Of a stretch of DNA of 52,378 nucleotides, positions 1 through 6,355 are shown piece after piece. This stretch comes from a virus, in IMG/VR virus record IMGVR_UViG_3300032087_002048, positions 1 through 52,378 of that record. The stretch is one strand, 5' to 3'. A model generated the notes under the pieces. It was not told where the DNA came from. It was given only the letters and a program-made list of their open reading frames with translations, and did no database searches. Positions within the stretch are counted from its first letter, which is position 1. Each line of letters starts with the position of its first letter. Made by a program: the position numbers and the translations under genes.

Positions 1-1
1 A

Positions 2-301
2 AACATCAAGGACACCGATGAACGCTTTGTGCTTAACAACCTAGCGTTTGCTTACAACCCTGCTTTCTTTAGAAGGTTCTGGTTCAAGTGGTTAGAGACT
101 ACAAGCATGTGGTCAAGCGGTTACGGTAGCTGTCCTGATGGTACGTTTGGTAAGAACAAGGTGGGTAAGGCATTGACAGAGATACTACCTCCACAAGAGC
201 AGGTAATATTCATGCCTGATGTATATCACAGGAAAGATATTGACCCAGTAGCTATAGCCAAGAAAGCTGTAGCAGAACAAATGCAAAAACAAGAAAGATG
301 A
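2..301 (+). CDS. Partial conserved phage protein of unknown function, cut by left edge
   Basis: The frame is open from base 2, so the N-terminus lies outside the window; a GTG at 29 is in frame but I see no reason to treat it as the true start. The visible 99 residues are rich in aromatic residues (FFRRFWFKWLE) and contain a GYGSC segment, then a charged C-terminal helix ending KKAVAEQMQKQER. No family is recognised. Its TGA overlaps the ATG of the next gene at 298, so the two are probably translated together as the first visible members of the rightward early operon. Confidence 0.6.
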   Translation, partial: NIKDTDERFVLNNLAFAYNPAFFRRFWFKWLETTSMWSSGYGSCPDGTFGKNKVGKALTEILPPQEQVIFMPDVYHRKDIDPVAIAKKAVAEQMQKQER

Positions 302-786
302 GACAAAAAGCAAGATTCTCAGTAGAGATTGAGTACGATACAGACGATAAAGGCATGGACACAGAGAATATAAAGATTATCGAATGTGATGCCGAAGGTG
401 ATTACAAAGGCTTAACCTTAGCCCTTACAACAGGGTTAGCGTTTGCAAGCGTAAAGGGTAGAAACCCTAAAGAAATCTTTGCAGAGAAGTTGAGACTATT
501 GCGCTCAACAGGCTCTGCTTTGATGAACATGATTCAAATCGTAAAACGACAAGGCGAATTGAATGGAGAACTAGAAGGTGACCTTGAAGAAGGATTGGCT
601 GCTGCTATTAAGCACACAATCAATCTAATCTCAATGGGTATAGGTAATATACTAGGGGTTACTAACGAATATGTTGAAGAACTCAACAAGGAATATACAG
701 ATGCAGTTAACGACAATAAAAAAGACAACGATGGGAAAGATGGACAAAAAGGAACTGGACAGTCTTCTTACGAAGATTTCCTCTAA
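298..786 (+). CDS. Hypothetical early protein, 162 aa
   Basis: Unrecognised. The first ~50 residues look like alternating beta strands (SVEIEYD, NIKIIE), the middle is helical with a hydrophobic stretch near residues 100-125, and the C-terminus is a highly charged, low-complexity tail rich in N, D, K and G. It overlaps the preceding gene by 4 bp and the following one by about 50 bp. The position upstream of recombination genes suggests an early host-takeover or replication accessory role, but that is inference only. Confidence 0.65.
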   Translation: MRQKARFSVEIEYDTDDKGMDTENIKIIECDAEGDYKGLTLALTTGLAFASVKGRNPKEIFAEKLRLLRSTGSALMNMIQIVKRQGELNGELEGDLEEGLAAAIKHTINLISMGIGNILGVTNEYVEELNKEYTDAVNDNKKDNDGKDGQKGTGQSSYEDFL

Positions 787-1093
787 GGCTCAACAAGAGC
801 AAGCAGGTTATGACTATGCAGGGTATGGTAAAATATCAGACCTTAAGCTAACACCAGAGCAGTTGAAATCTGCTGTGGATATTATGTGGGGCATCTGCAT
901 GGAAATGGACAAGGACACTAGAGATAGGGATTACCTATTCGGTGGTGGACTTATTAAGTCTAAGGATATATTCCTGTCTCAAAAGGAGAAAGACGTAAAG
1001 ATACCAAAGGACAAAGAGGAAAAGTTTCGTGAGAAATTAGAGAACATGAGACCTTTGGTAGAGTTTTTAATCAAGTTAAAAGAAATAATCTAA
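731..1093 (+). CDS. Hypothetical protein, 120 aa
   Basis: Unrecognised. I chose the ATG at 731 (MGKMDKKELD) rather than the longer reading from 671, because the earlier residues overlap the previous gene's coding sequence and look like noise; the ATG at 740 is an alternative. The protein is hydrophilic and helical with many K/E pairs in the second half (KEKDVKIPKDKEEKF). Its stop is shared with the start of the next gene in a TAATG overlap, implying translational coupling. Confidence 0.55.
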   Translation: MGKMDKKELDSLLTKISSKAQQEQAGYDYAGYGKISDLKLTPEQLKSAVDIMWGICMEMDKDTRDRDYLFGGGLIKSKDIFLSQKEKDVKIPKDKEEKFREKLENMRPLVEFLIKLKEII

Positions 1094-1587
1094 TGACTAA
1101 GACACAGGCAGAGGCACGAGCGGTATTTACTGATACCTTTATGCAACGTATATTAGACAAACAAACCACTCTCATGGATATTTGGATGGACGCTATGAAA
1201 ACGTCACCTGTAAGGGAGATAATGATTGTTAAGCAACGAAATACAGAAACTGATAGGACAGAGATTGTTGAAAAGTCTGTGCTTAGGCGTGGCTATAAGA
1301 TACAGTACACAGAAAAGACAGGTCTATATGAACTGTTCCGTACTAACACATCTGACTACTACAAGCATGCATCTAACGCAGAGATAGCTTTGTTTGAAAG
1401 GAAGGGATGGCTTGCAGCCGTTGACACACAACAGATAGCTAGAGACAAAATGCGTTTGGCTAAGTATAACAAGAAGATTGACAATGCAAACGAACAACGC
1501 AACGATTCTCTTATGACACATTGGCGTAGACGTAGGTTAGAGTTAATCGATAACATTTCCTCTATTGAGGAGAAATTAAATTCATAA
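1093..1587 (+). CDS. Hypothetical basic protein, 164 aa
   Basis: Unrecognised. It is helical and basic, with a central segment carrying aromatic residues (TGLYELFRTN, DYYKHAS) and an arginine-rich patch near the C-terminus (HWRRRRLE) that could bind nucleic acid. The start ATG overlaps the upstream stop (TAATG at 1091-1095). Tight packing with its neighbours supports it as a real gene; the function is unknown. Confidence 0.6.
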   Translation: MTKTQAEARAVFTDTFMQRILDKQTTLMDIWMDAMKTSPVREIMIVKQRNTETDRTEIVEKSVLRRGYKIQYTEKTGLYELFRTNTSDYYKHASNAEIALFERKGWLAAVDTQQIARDKMRLAKYNKKIDNANEQRNDSLMTHWRRRRLELIDNISSIEEKLNS

Positions 1588-1589
1588 TC

Positions 1590-1802
1590 ATGGAAAAATT
1601 ATATTTAGTATTTTGGGAAGGCGATGGCTGTAGTAGAGAATCAGCAAGCGCATATTACACGGAAGTAGTTGAAGCAACTTCAAAAGCAGAAGCAATAGGT
1701 AAGGTTCTACCTTATGTTGAGAAAGACTTTGAAAGCGAGGAACAATACAAAGAGGAACTGGCTGATTGGTCAGCAGAATTGGTTAGAAAAATAATTAGAT
1801 AA
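1590..1802 (+). CDS. Hypothetical small acidic protein, 70 aa
   Basis: A small protein beginning MEKLYLVFWEGDGC, two bases after the previous stop. The pattern of strand (KLYLVFWEG), loop, helix (SKAEAIGKVLPYVEKD) and a charged C-terminal helix resembles small alpha/beta phage proteins, but I recognise no family. It is the last gene before the promoter at 1820-1851, so it may end an operon segment; no terminator hairpin is visible after it. Confidence 0.55.
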   Translation: MEKLYLVFWEGDGCSRESASAYYTEVVEATSKAEAIGKVLPYVEKDFESEEQYKEELADWSAELVRKIIR

Positions 1803-1819
1803 TTAACGAATCCAAGCGA

Positions 1820-1851
1820 TTTGGAAATTAGAATAATAATCCGTACATTTG
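1820..1851 (+). promoter_or_regulatory. Bacteroidota-type promoter
   Basis: TTTG at 1820-1823 and TACATTTG at 1844-1851 are separated by 20 bp. This matches the -33 TTTG / -7 TAnnTTTG consensus of the Bacteroidota housekeeping sigma factor. It lies 18 bp before the ATG at 1870 and should drive the recombination module. Confidence 0.8.
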
Positions 1852-1869
1852 TACACTAAATCAAATATT

Positions 1870-2223
1870 ATGCAAATAAAAAAACTTCAAATACCAGATG
1901 ATATGGCTGAACACTTAGGTGTGGATAAAGCCAAGACTGATGCTAAACTAGCAGCAATCGTAGAATCTAAGAAAGGTCTAACTGTAGATGAAATCTTAGA
2001 CAGTAAGAAAATGTGTGATGACTACAAGGATTTTACACATGGTGAAATGGTAGCATTATTTATGGACTCTGCGTCAGAGGCAGGTTACCTTAGATATAAG
2101 ATGGAGAGACTCCTTGATTCTGGTATTGTAGACCCCGAAGAATTAATTGAATTTATGGAACAGGGTAATCCTGATACAGATTTACTAGGCGATATATTTG
2201 GTTCACCAAAAGATTTTCTTTAA
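1870..2223 (+). CDS. Hypothetical protein, 117 aa
   Basis: The first ATG after the promoter, at 1870 (MQIKKLQIPDD), is taken as the start; a longer reading from TTG 1849 would begin inside the -7 element. The protein is acidic and helical and ends GSPKDFL. No domain is recognised. It is the first gene of the unit containing the ERF protein and the RecE-like nuclease, so a link to recombination or replication is possible but unproven. Confidence 0.6.
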   Translation: MQIKKLQIPDDMAEHLGVDKAKTDAKLAAIVESKKGLTVDEILDSKKMCDDYKDFTHGEMVALFMDSASEAGYLRYKMERLLDSGIVDPEELIEFMEQGNPDTDLLGDIFGSPKDFL

Positions 2224-2239
2224 CCCTTAAAAATAACAA

Positions 2240-2869
2240 ATGGCAAACAAGTTAAACATTAGACAAAAACTGTCTAAAATCCAACAAGAAATTAAAGTAA
2301 ACAAAAGCCAATACAATGCTTTTGGTAAGTATTACTACCGTTCAGCAGAGGATATATTAGAAGCTATCAAGCCTTACGAACTTAAGTATGATGTACTGTT
2401 TACAGTAAATGATACTATGATTCCTATTGTTGAAGCAGTGGATACTCCATTGGTATATATACAATCATTGGCTACTATAATGGACTGCGAGACAGAGGAA
2501 AGTTTATCTGTAAGTGGTCAAGCATTAATTGACTTTCAAGCTAAGGGTATGCAAATGCCACAACGTACAGGGGCAGCGAGTAGCTATGCTAAGAAGTATG
2601 CATTAGGTAACCTGTTGCTATTGGATGACACCAAAGACCCTGATGGCACTAACACACATGGTAAGGACTTAGCAAAAGCACCTGCCAAGCCTGCAACTGC
2701 GAGACTTAAGGCTATGACACCAGAAGAAGCCAAAAAGTTTAATACGGCTATTGCAGAAGGTAAATTTGCACAGGTAGAGAAATACCTACCCAAGTATGCA
2801 GATAGTATGGTTAAAGAAGATGTTCTAAAGGCATTAGCTGACGCTAAATCAGGTATACTAAAAAAGTAA
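2240..2869 (+). CDS. erf: ERF-family single-strand annealing protein
   Basis: 209 residues. The N-terminal half reads as an ERF superfamily recombinase (RecT/Red-beta functional class): a helical start, then KYYYRSAEDILEAIKP, then a QRTGAASSYAKKYAL segment matching the family's conserved end where many ERF members read Q..GsA.TYArRYaL. The family anneals complementary single strands during phage recombination. The C-terminal ~65 residues are a K/A-rich linker and small helical tail. The next gene encodes a RecE-like exonuclease and an SSB-like gene lies 1.8 kb on, which completes the usual recombination trio. Confidence in the family is high from these motifs. Confidence 0.85.
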   Translation: MANKLNIRQKLSKIQQEIKVNKSQYNAFGKYYYRSAEDILEAIKPYELKYDVLFTVNDTMIPIVEAVDTPLVYIQSLATIMDCETEESLSVSGQALIDFQAKGMQMPQRTGAASSYAKKYALGNLLLLDDTKDPDGTNTHGKDLAKAPAKPATARLKAMTPEEAKKFNTAIAEGKFAQVEKYLPKYADSMVKEDVLKALADAKSGILKK

Positions 2870-2874
2870 TAGAT

Positions 2875-3645
2875 ATGGAAGAACATGATGAGATTATAGA
2901 ACTCCTACGTGATGATGCTAACTATTTCGGTGAACTAGGGAGTAGGTTCATATCTAATTCAGACATTAATGTGCTATGTAATAACCCAGACCTATATGGT
3001 AAGATACAGTATGATGACAATGCTGATTACCTTAAGGGTAAATGGCTACACCTTAGAGTTCTTGAACCTGATAATGTAGACAGTATGATTGTTGTTGATG
3101 CAACTACCAGAAACACAACAGCTTATAAGGAAATTGTAGAAAAGCATACTATTGATGGCTTTCCAAAACCTATGTTTCTCTTGAAGAAAGAGATTGTAGA
3201 GTTGGAAGGTCTTGCACGTAAGGTGGAACTTAACCCTGACTTTCGTGAGGGTCTTCAAGACCATAGGAAACCGTTTGAGGTAGAAGAACCAATGATAGGC
3301 GAACTGTTTGGTTACCAATTTAAAGGTAAGGCTGACAGGATTAATAACACTCTTGGGTTTGTGGCTGATTTTAAAACAACTAGGTCACTCTCACAATTCA
3401 AGAAGAACTTTAAACAATATGGTTATCACACACAGGCTTACATATATCAAGAACTGTTTGGGATGCCTGTAAGGTTCTATGTTATTGACAAATCTAATGG
3501 AAGACTAGGCATATATGATGTAAGCCCTGAGACCCTGCAACAGGCTGAGGAGCGTGTTAAGTGGGGCTTAGAGAAGTTAGAAATGTACTACGGTCAAACC
3601 CCTACAGAAAATGTAGAACAATATTACGAATATTTAGAACTTTAA
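2875..3645 (+). CDS. PD-(D/E)XK exonuclease, RecE/exonuclease VIII-like
   Basis: 256 residues. The C-terminal half has the RecE/Cas4/AddB-type nuclease core: KGKADRIN near residues 150-157 (metal-binding Asp), then VADFKTT near 162-168 giving the D-x-K pair, then a helix with YGYHTQAYIYQ (Q-x3-Y motif). This arrangement fits the DUF3799/exodeoxyribonuclease VIII-like group, which resects double-stranded DNA 5' to 3' for an annealing protein. It follows the ERF gene by 5 bp, so the pair should form a two-component recombination system. Active-site residues appear intact. Confidence 0.8.
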   Translation: MEEHDEIIELLRDDANYFGELGSRFISNSDINVLCNNPDLYGKIQYDDNADYLKGKWLHLRVLEPDNVDSMIVVDATTRNTTAYKEIVEKHTIDGFPKPMFLLKKEIVELEGLARKVELNPDFREGLQDHRKPFEVEEPMIGELFGYQFKGKADRINNTLGFVADFKTTRSLSQFKKNFKQYGYHTQAYIYQELFGMPVRFYVIDKSNGRLGIYDVSPETLQQAEERVKWGLEKLEMYYGQTPTENVEQYYEYLEL

Positions 3646-3669
3646 TATTAATTTAATCCAAATTCAATT

Positions 3670-4164
3670 ATGAGAAATTTAATGATGGCAGTAGCTTTAC
3701 TGTTTGCCACAGTGACATTTGCACAAACATGGGAAACTGTAACCTACAAAGATGATTTTGGAGACCCTACAGGAGAAAAAGCATTACGTTTAATAACTAC
3801 AGGGCTATTCTCAAATAGCGCAACTAGTAATTCTAAAACGGCTGCTAAGGTTGTAGTTGATTTTGACTATGAAAATATCGAAACAAACCTTAAAGGAAGT
3901 TTAGATGTATATGACTATGCCACACCACCTGCTGCAACACTAACATACACAAGCGCACATGGAACTATCAAAGTTAAAAGAGAAGATGGAACTGTTGAGC
4001 ATTATAAAGTGTTTGCAAGTGAAAATGGAGGGATGTACTTCTATCAAGATTTCTTAGACTTACTAATGCAAGGTCATCGTGAGAAAATCCAAGTTGTTAT
4101 TAGCGAAAGGAATTTTTCAAAGTATGGGAGTTCAATTTATGTATTCCCTTTATACACAAGATAA
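3670..4164 (+). CDS. Secreted or periplasmic protein with signal peptide, unknown function
   Basis: 164 residues. The start MRNLMMAVALLFATVTFAQ is a clear Sec signal peptide ending in the FAQ cleavage site common in Flavobacteriia. The mature part is beta-rich (KVVVDFDYEN, GTIKVKRED, KIQVVISERN) and soluble-looking, with no cysteine pair or lipobox. No family is recognised. It sits between the recombination genes and a secreted lysozyme-like gene on the early arm, so it probably acts in the host periplasm or outer membrane early in infection. Superinfection exclusion or envelope modification are possible roles, by inference only. Confidence 0.65.
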   Translation: MRNLMMAVALLFATVTFAQTWETVTYKDDFGDPTGEKALRLITTGLFSNSATSNSKTAAKVVVDFDYENIETNLKGSLDVYDYATPPAATLTYTSAHGTIKVKREDGTVEHYKVFASENGGMYFYQDFLDLLMQGHREKIQVVISERNFSKYGSSIYVFPLYTR

Positions 4165-4213
4165 GCTGCCGTAATGGTAGGGGCTATGCCCAAGTGATAA
4201 CCAAATCTATTTT

Positions 4214-4630
4214 ATGAGAAAGTGTTTAATTGTTTGCATGTTATTAGCAATGAAAGCTAATGCAAATGAGTACAAGGAAATTATTGAAGTGCTTAAGCAC
4301 GTAGAAACCAACAACCAACCCGAACTAATCGGGGATAATGGAGATAGCTACGGAGTATTGCAAATTCAATGGCGAGCGGTACAAGATGTAAACAGGTACT
4401 TTGGTACTAACTACACACATGACCAGATGTTTAGAGTCGAGTGTGCAGAGGAAGTAACAAGCCTGTACATGCAGATGGGAGCAGAATTGTACGAGAAACG
4501 TACAGGAAAGCAACCTACAGAGGAAATCCTTGTTAGAAATCACAACGGTGGTATCTACAGAGGTTACAAAGTTAAAGCAACACTTAATTATTATCAAAAG
4601 TACCTACGGTACAAATCTAAATTAAATTAA
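4214..4630 (+). CDS. Secreted lysozyme-like / SLT transglycosylase-like protein
   Basis: 138 residues. A short signal peptide (MRKCLIVCMLLAMKANA) precedes the mature start NEYKEIIEVLKHVET. E31 falls where the catalytic Glu of lysozyme-fold transglycosylases sits (…VE(S/T)NN…), and GDNGDSYGVLQIQ after it matches the GD..SyGllQI signature. A later RNHNGG..GY segment matches the family's NGG region. The enzyme class cleaves the MurNAc-GlcNAc bond. It is on the early arm, apart from the holin and amidase, so it may be used for envelope modification rather than final lysis; a lysis role remains possible. Confidence 0.7.
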   Translation: MRKCLIVCMLLAMKANANEYKEIIEVLKHVETNNQPELIGDNGDSYGVLQIQWRAVQDVNRYFGTNYTHDQMFRVECAEEVTSLYMQMGAELYEKRTGKQPTEEILVRNHNGGIYRGYKVKATLNYYQKYLRYKSKLN

Positions 4631-4633
4631 CGA

Positions 4634-4665
4634 TTTGCATATTACGAATTAGTGTCGTATATTTG
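4634..4665 (+). promoter_or_regulatory. Bacteroidota-type promoter for the SSB-like gene
   Basis: TTTG at 4634-4637 and TATATTTG at 4658-4665, separated by 20 bp, match the consensus on both elements. The ATG of the SSB-like gene is at 4690. Together with the hairpin at 5052-5079 it makes this gene a separately controlled single-gene unit. Confidence 0.85.
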
Positions 4666-4689
4666 CAGTCTAAAACAAATTTAAAAGTT

Positions 4690-5028
4690 ATGAGTGATTT
4701 AAAAGTGACTGGCACAATAACCAGAATTATGGACATCGTAACAGGAGAATCCGCAAACGGTGCATGGTCGAAAGTAGTTTTCGCCATTGAAACAGATGGT
4801 GAATATCCTAAGACGGTAGCGTTCACAATCTTTGGTGCTGATAAGGTAGACAAATTCCTTAAGTACAACAAAGTAGGAAAAAAGGTAGAGGTTTCCTTCG
4901 ATGTGAAAAGTCGTGAGTACGACGACAAATTCTTTACTGACTTAAATGCTTGGAAAGTGTGGGGTCTTGAAGGTCAAGAGGCTGCAGTACCTGCAGGTGA
5001 AGACGAAGAAGATGACCTGCCTTTCTAG
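4690..5028 (+). CDS. DUF3127-type single-stranded DNA-binding protein
   Basis: 112 residues from ATG 4690 (MSDLKVTGTITRIMD). A TTG at 4663 is in frame but overlaps the promoter -7 element. The pattern KVTGTI..I, WSKVVFAIETDGEYPKTVAF, VGKKVEVSFDVKSREY and FFTDLNAWKVW matches DUF3127, an OB-fold family typical of Bacteroidota. The C-terminus EDEEDDLPF copies the acidic, Phe-ended tail by which bacterial SSBs recruit partner proteins. Its own promoter and terminator suggest high expression. It should coat single-stranded DNA during replication and work with the ERF and RecE-like proteins. Confidence 0.8.
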   Translation: MSDLKVTGTITRIMDIVTGESANGAWSKVVFAIETDGEYPKTVAFTIFGADKVDKFLKYNKVGKKVEVSFDVKSREYDDKFFTDLNAWKVWGLEGQEAAVPAGEDEEDDLPF

Positions 5029-5051
5029 GGTAATTCGTATCTTAATTAATG

Positions 5052-5079
5052 ACCCTCACTACTACGGTGGGGGTTTTTT
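5052..5079 (+). terminator. Rho-independent terminator after the SSB-like gene
   Basis: An 8-bp stem (ACCCTCAC with GTGGGGGT, one G-T pair) with a 7-nt loop is followed by a T run. It lies 24 bp after the SSB-like stop. No clear promoter is seen before the next gene at 5101, so some read-through is likely. Confidence 0.8.
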
Positions 5080-5100
5080 AACCTCTAAATTCAACTTAAT

Positions 5101-5268
5101 ATGTTCAAAGTAAAACTAAAAGACGGCAGGTCTTATTCAGTAACAGAGGCACTTGCCGATTCAATGAGAGAAAACATTGAAAACAAAACAGACAAAGTGG
5201 TGTACCATGATAAACTTAATGGTTCATTTATGATTAAAACGTCTGACATACAATCAATAGAGTTATGA
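5101..5268 (+). CDS. Hypothetical small protein, 55 aa
   Basis: A small ORF reading MFKVKLKDGRSYSVTEALAD at its start and ending DIQSIEL. The strand pattern (FKVKLKDGRSY, FMIKTSDIQSIEL) resembles a small Sm-like or SH3-like barrel, though no family is recognised. Its TGA overlaps the ATG of the next gene (ATGA at 5265), and it fills an otherwise empty gap, which supports it as genuine and co-translated with the replisome-organiser-like gene. Confidence 0.6.
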   Translation: MFKVKLKDGRSYSVTEALADSMRENIENKTDKVVYHDKLNGSFMIKTSDIQSIEL

Positions 5269-5885
5269 AATGTAAGATTTGTAAGAGCGAAACGGACGTT
5301 GTACACTTAATCAACAGAGTTGAAGTACATGTATGCGACCATTGCTCTAAGATAATCTTCTATAACGTAGCCAAGTCTGTAGCGTTCAATAAAACTATCT
5401 TCGACATAGGTGCTAAGAAAGAACGCAAGCCAGTTGAACAGCATCCTGAGATTGCTGCCGATGTACTAACGTACCTCTACACCGAACTACTTAAGCAAAG
5501 GGATGCGTTTACTCCTGATAAAGTTCCACAAGGTTATTTGGAATTGATATCTGCCAGAGTAAACTACGGACACACAGTTGAAGAACTGAAAGCTGTTGCT
5601 TATTTAAAGTACAAGGAATGGGTAAACGGTGAGAATGAGAAGTATCTAAGAGCAGATACTCTTTATAGACCTACGAACTTTAAGCGTTATCTGGCTGAGG
5701 TTGAGGTTAAGAAACCTAATTGGAAAGTTGTAAGTACAGCAGACCAAAAGAAAATAATCAAAGAACTGAACTCTTACGGTATAAGTGGAGCGACAGACGA
5801 AACAGATAAACTAGCCAAGAAGTTAATGGCTACAGGCTATACCAGAAAAGAATTTCTTAATAACTACTTAAAAGAAAAGATATGA
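5265..5885 (+). CDS. Replisome-organiser-like protein: N-terminal zinc ribbon plus conserved phage C-terminal domain
   Basis: 206 residues. Cys3, Cys6, Cys24 and Cys27 form two CxxC pairs of a small zinc ribbon. Residues ~65-145 resemble the Phg_2220_C domain found at the C-terminus of phage replisome organisers and DnaD/DnaT-like initiators: VLTYLYTELLKQ, then ISARVNYGHTVEELKAV, then KEWVNG…YLRADTLYRPTNFKRYL. In relatives this domain ends initiation proteins that load the helicase. It sits two genes before the primase-helicase and overlaps both neighbours by 4 bp. Role inferred: origin or fork recognition. The domain here is followed by about 60 further residues, which is unusual. Confidence 0.65.
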   Translation: MKCKICKSETDVVHLINRVEVHVCDHCSKIIFYNVAKSVAFNKTIFDIGAKKERKPVEQHPEIAADVLTYLYTELLKQRDAFTPDKVPQGYLELISARVNYGHTVEELKAVAYLKYKEWVNGENEKYLRADTLYRPTNFKRYLAEVEVKKPNWKVVSTADQKKIIKELNSYGISGATDETDKLAKKLMATGYTRKEFLNNYLKEKI

Positions 5886-6355
5886 GTTACGATGACAACC
5901 CTTGTAGATTAGCTAACATTATTGTTAGAAAAGCATTCGCAGGTAAGACCGATAAAGCAGGTGTGCCTTACATTAATCACCTTGTAACAGTTGCACAAGG
6001 TGCAAGAGGATATATTTCTTATGGACATCAAGTTGATGACAAGGACATAGAATGCACAGCACTATTACATGACTTGCTTGAAGACTGCCCAGAATGGACA
6101 GAAGGTGCGCTTAGAACGCTGTTCAGCGAGACTGTGGTTGATGCTGTAGTAGCATTGACAAAGAAACCACAGAGCGAATCTTATAGAGAATACATACTAC
6201 GTGTAGCAGTCAATCCTTTAGCAAAGATTGTTAAGTTGGCTGACCTAAAACACAACATGGATATAACTCGTCAAAGGTCATTCAATGACGTAGACATTGA
6301 AAAACTACAGAAGTATCACCAAGCATATATAACCCTTAAAAATATCAATTCATAA
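5882..6355 (+). CDS. HD-domain phosphohydrolase, RelA/SpoT/MESH1-like
   Basis: 157 residues, an HD domain throughout. His33 (YINHL), the HDLLED motif at residues 63-68 and KLADLKHNMD near 117-126 match the metal-binding and substrate-binding motifs of the (p)ppGpp hydrolase branch of HD proteins (SpoT hydrolase domain, MESH1). No synthetase domain is present; the length fits a small alarmone hydrolase. Known members remove the 3' pyrophosphate of (p)ppGpp, and MESH1 also acts on NADPH. In a phage it may blunt the stringent response or alarmone-type defence; that is inference. It overlaps the genes on both sides. Confidence 0.75.
   Translation: MSYDDNPCRLANIIVRKAFAGKTDKAGVPYINHLVTVAQGARGYISYGHQVDDKDIECTALLHDLLEDCPEWTEGALRTLFSETVVDAVVALTKKPQSESYREYILRVAVNPLAKIVKLADLKHNMDITRQRSFNDVDIEKLQKYHQAYITLKNINS

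Noticed and set aside
1849-1869. Longer start (TTG 1849) for the 117-aa gene
   Set aside because: It overlaps the -7 core TACATTTG at 1844-1851; ATG 1870 is the first usable codon after it.
4165-4213. Terminator after the first secreted protein gene
   Set aside because: A short GGGC/GCCC hairpin exists near 4180 but no T run follows it.
4663-4689. Longer start (TTG 4663) for the SSB-like gene
   Set aside because: The codon lies inside the promoter -7 element (4658-4665), so it would not be in the transcript. ATG 4690 gives the normal family N-terminus.
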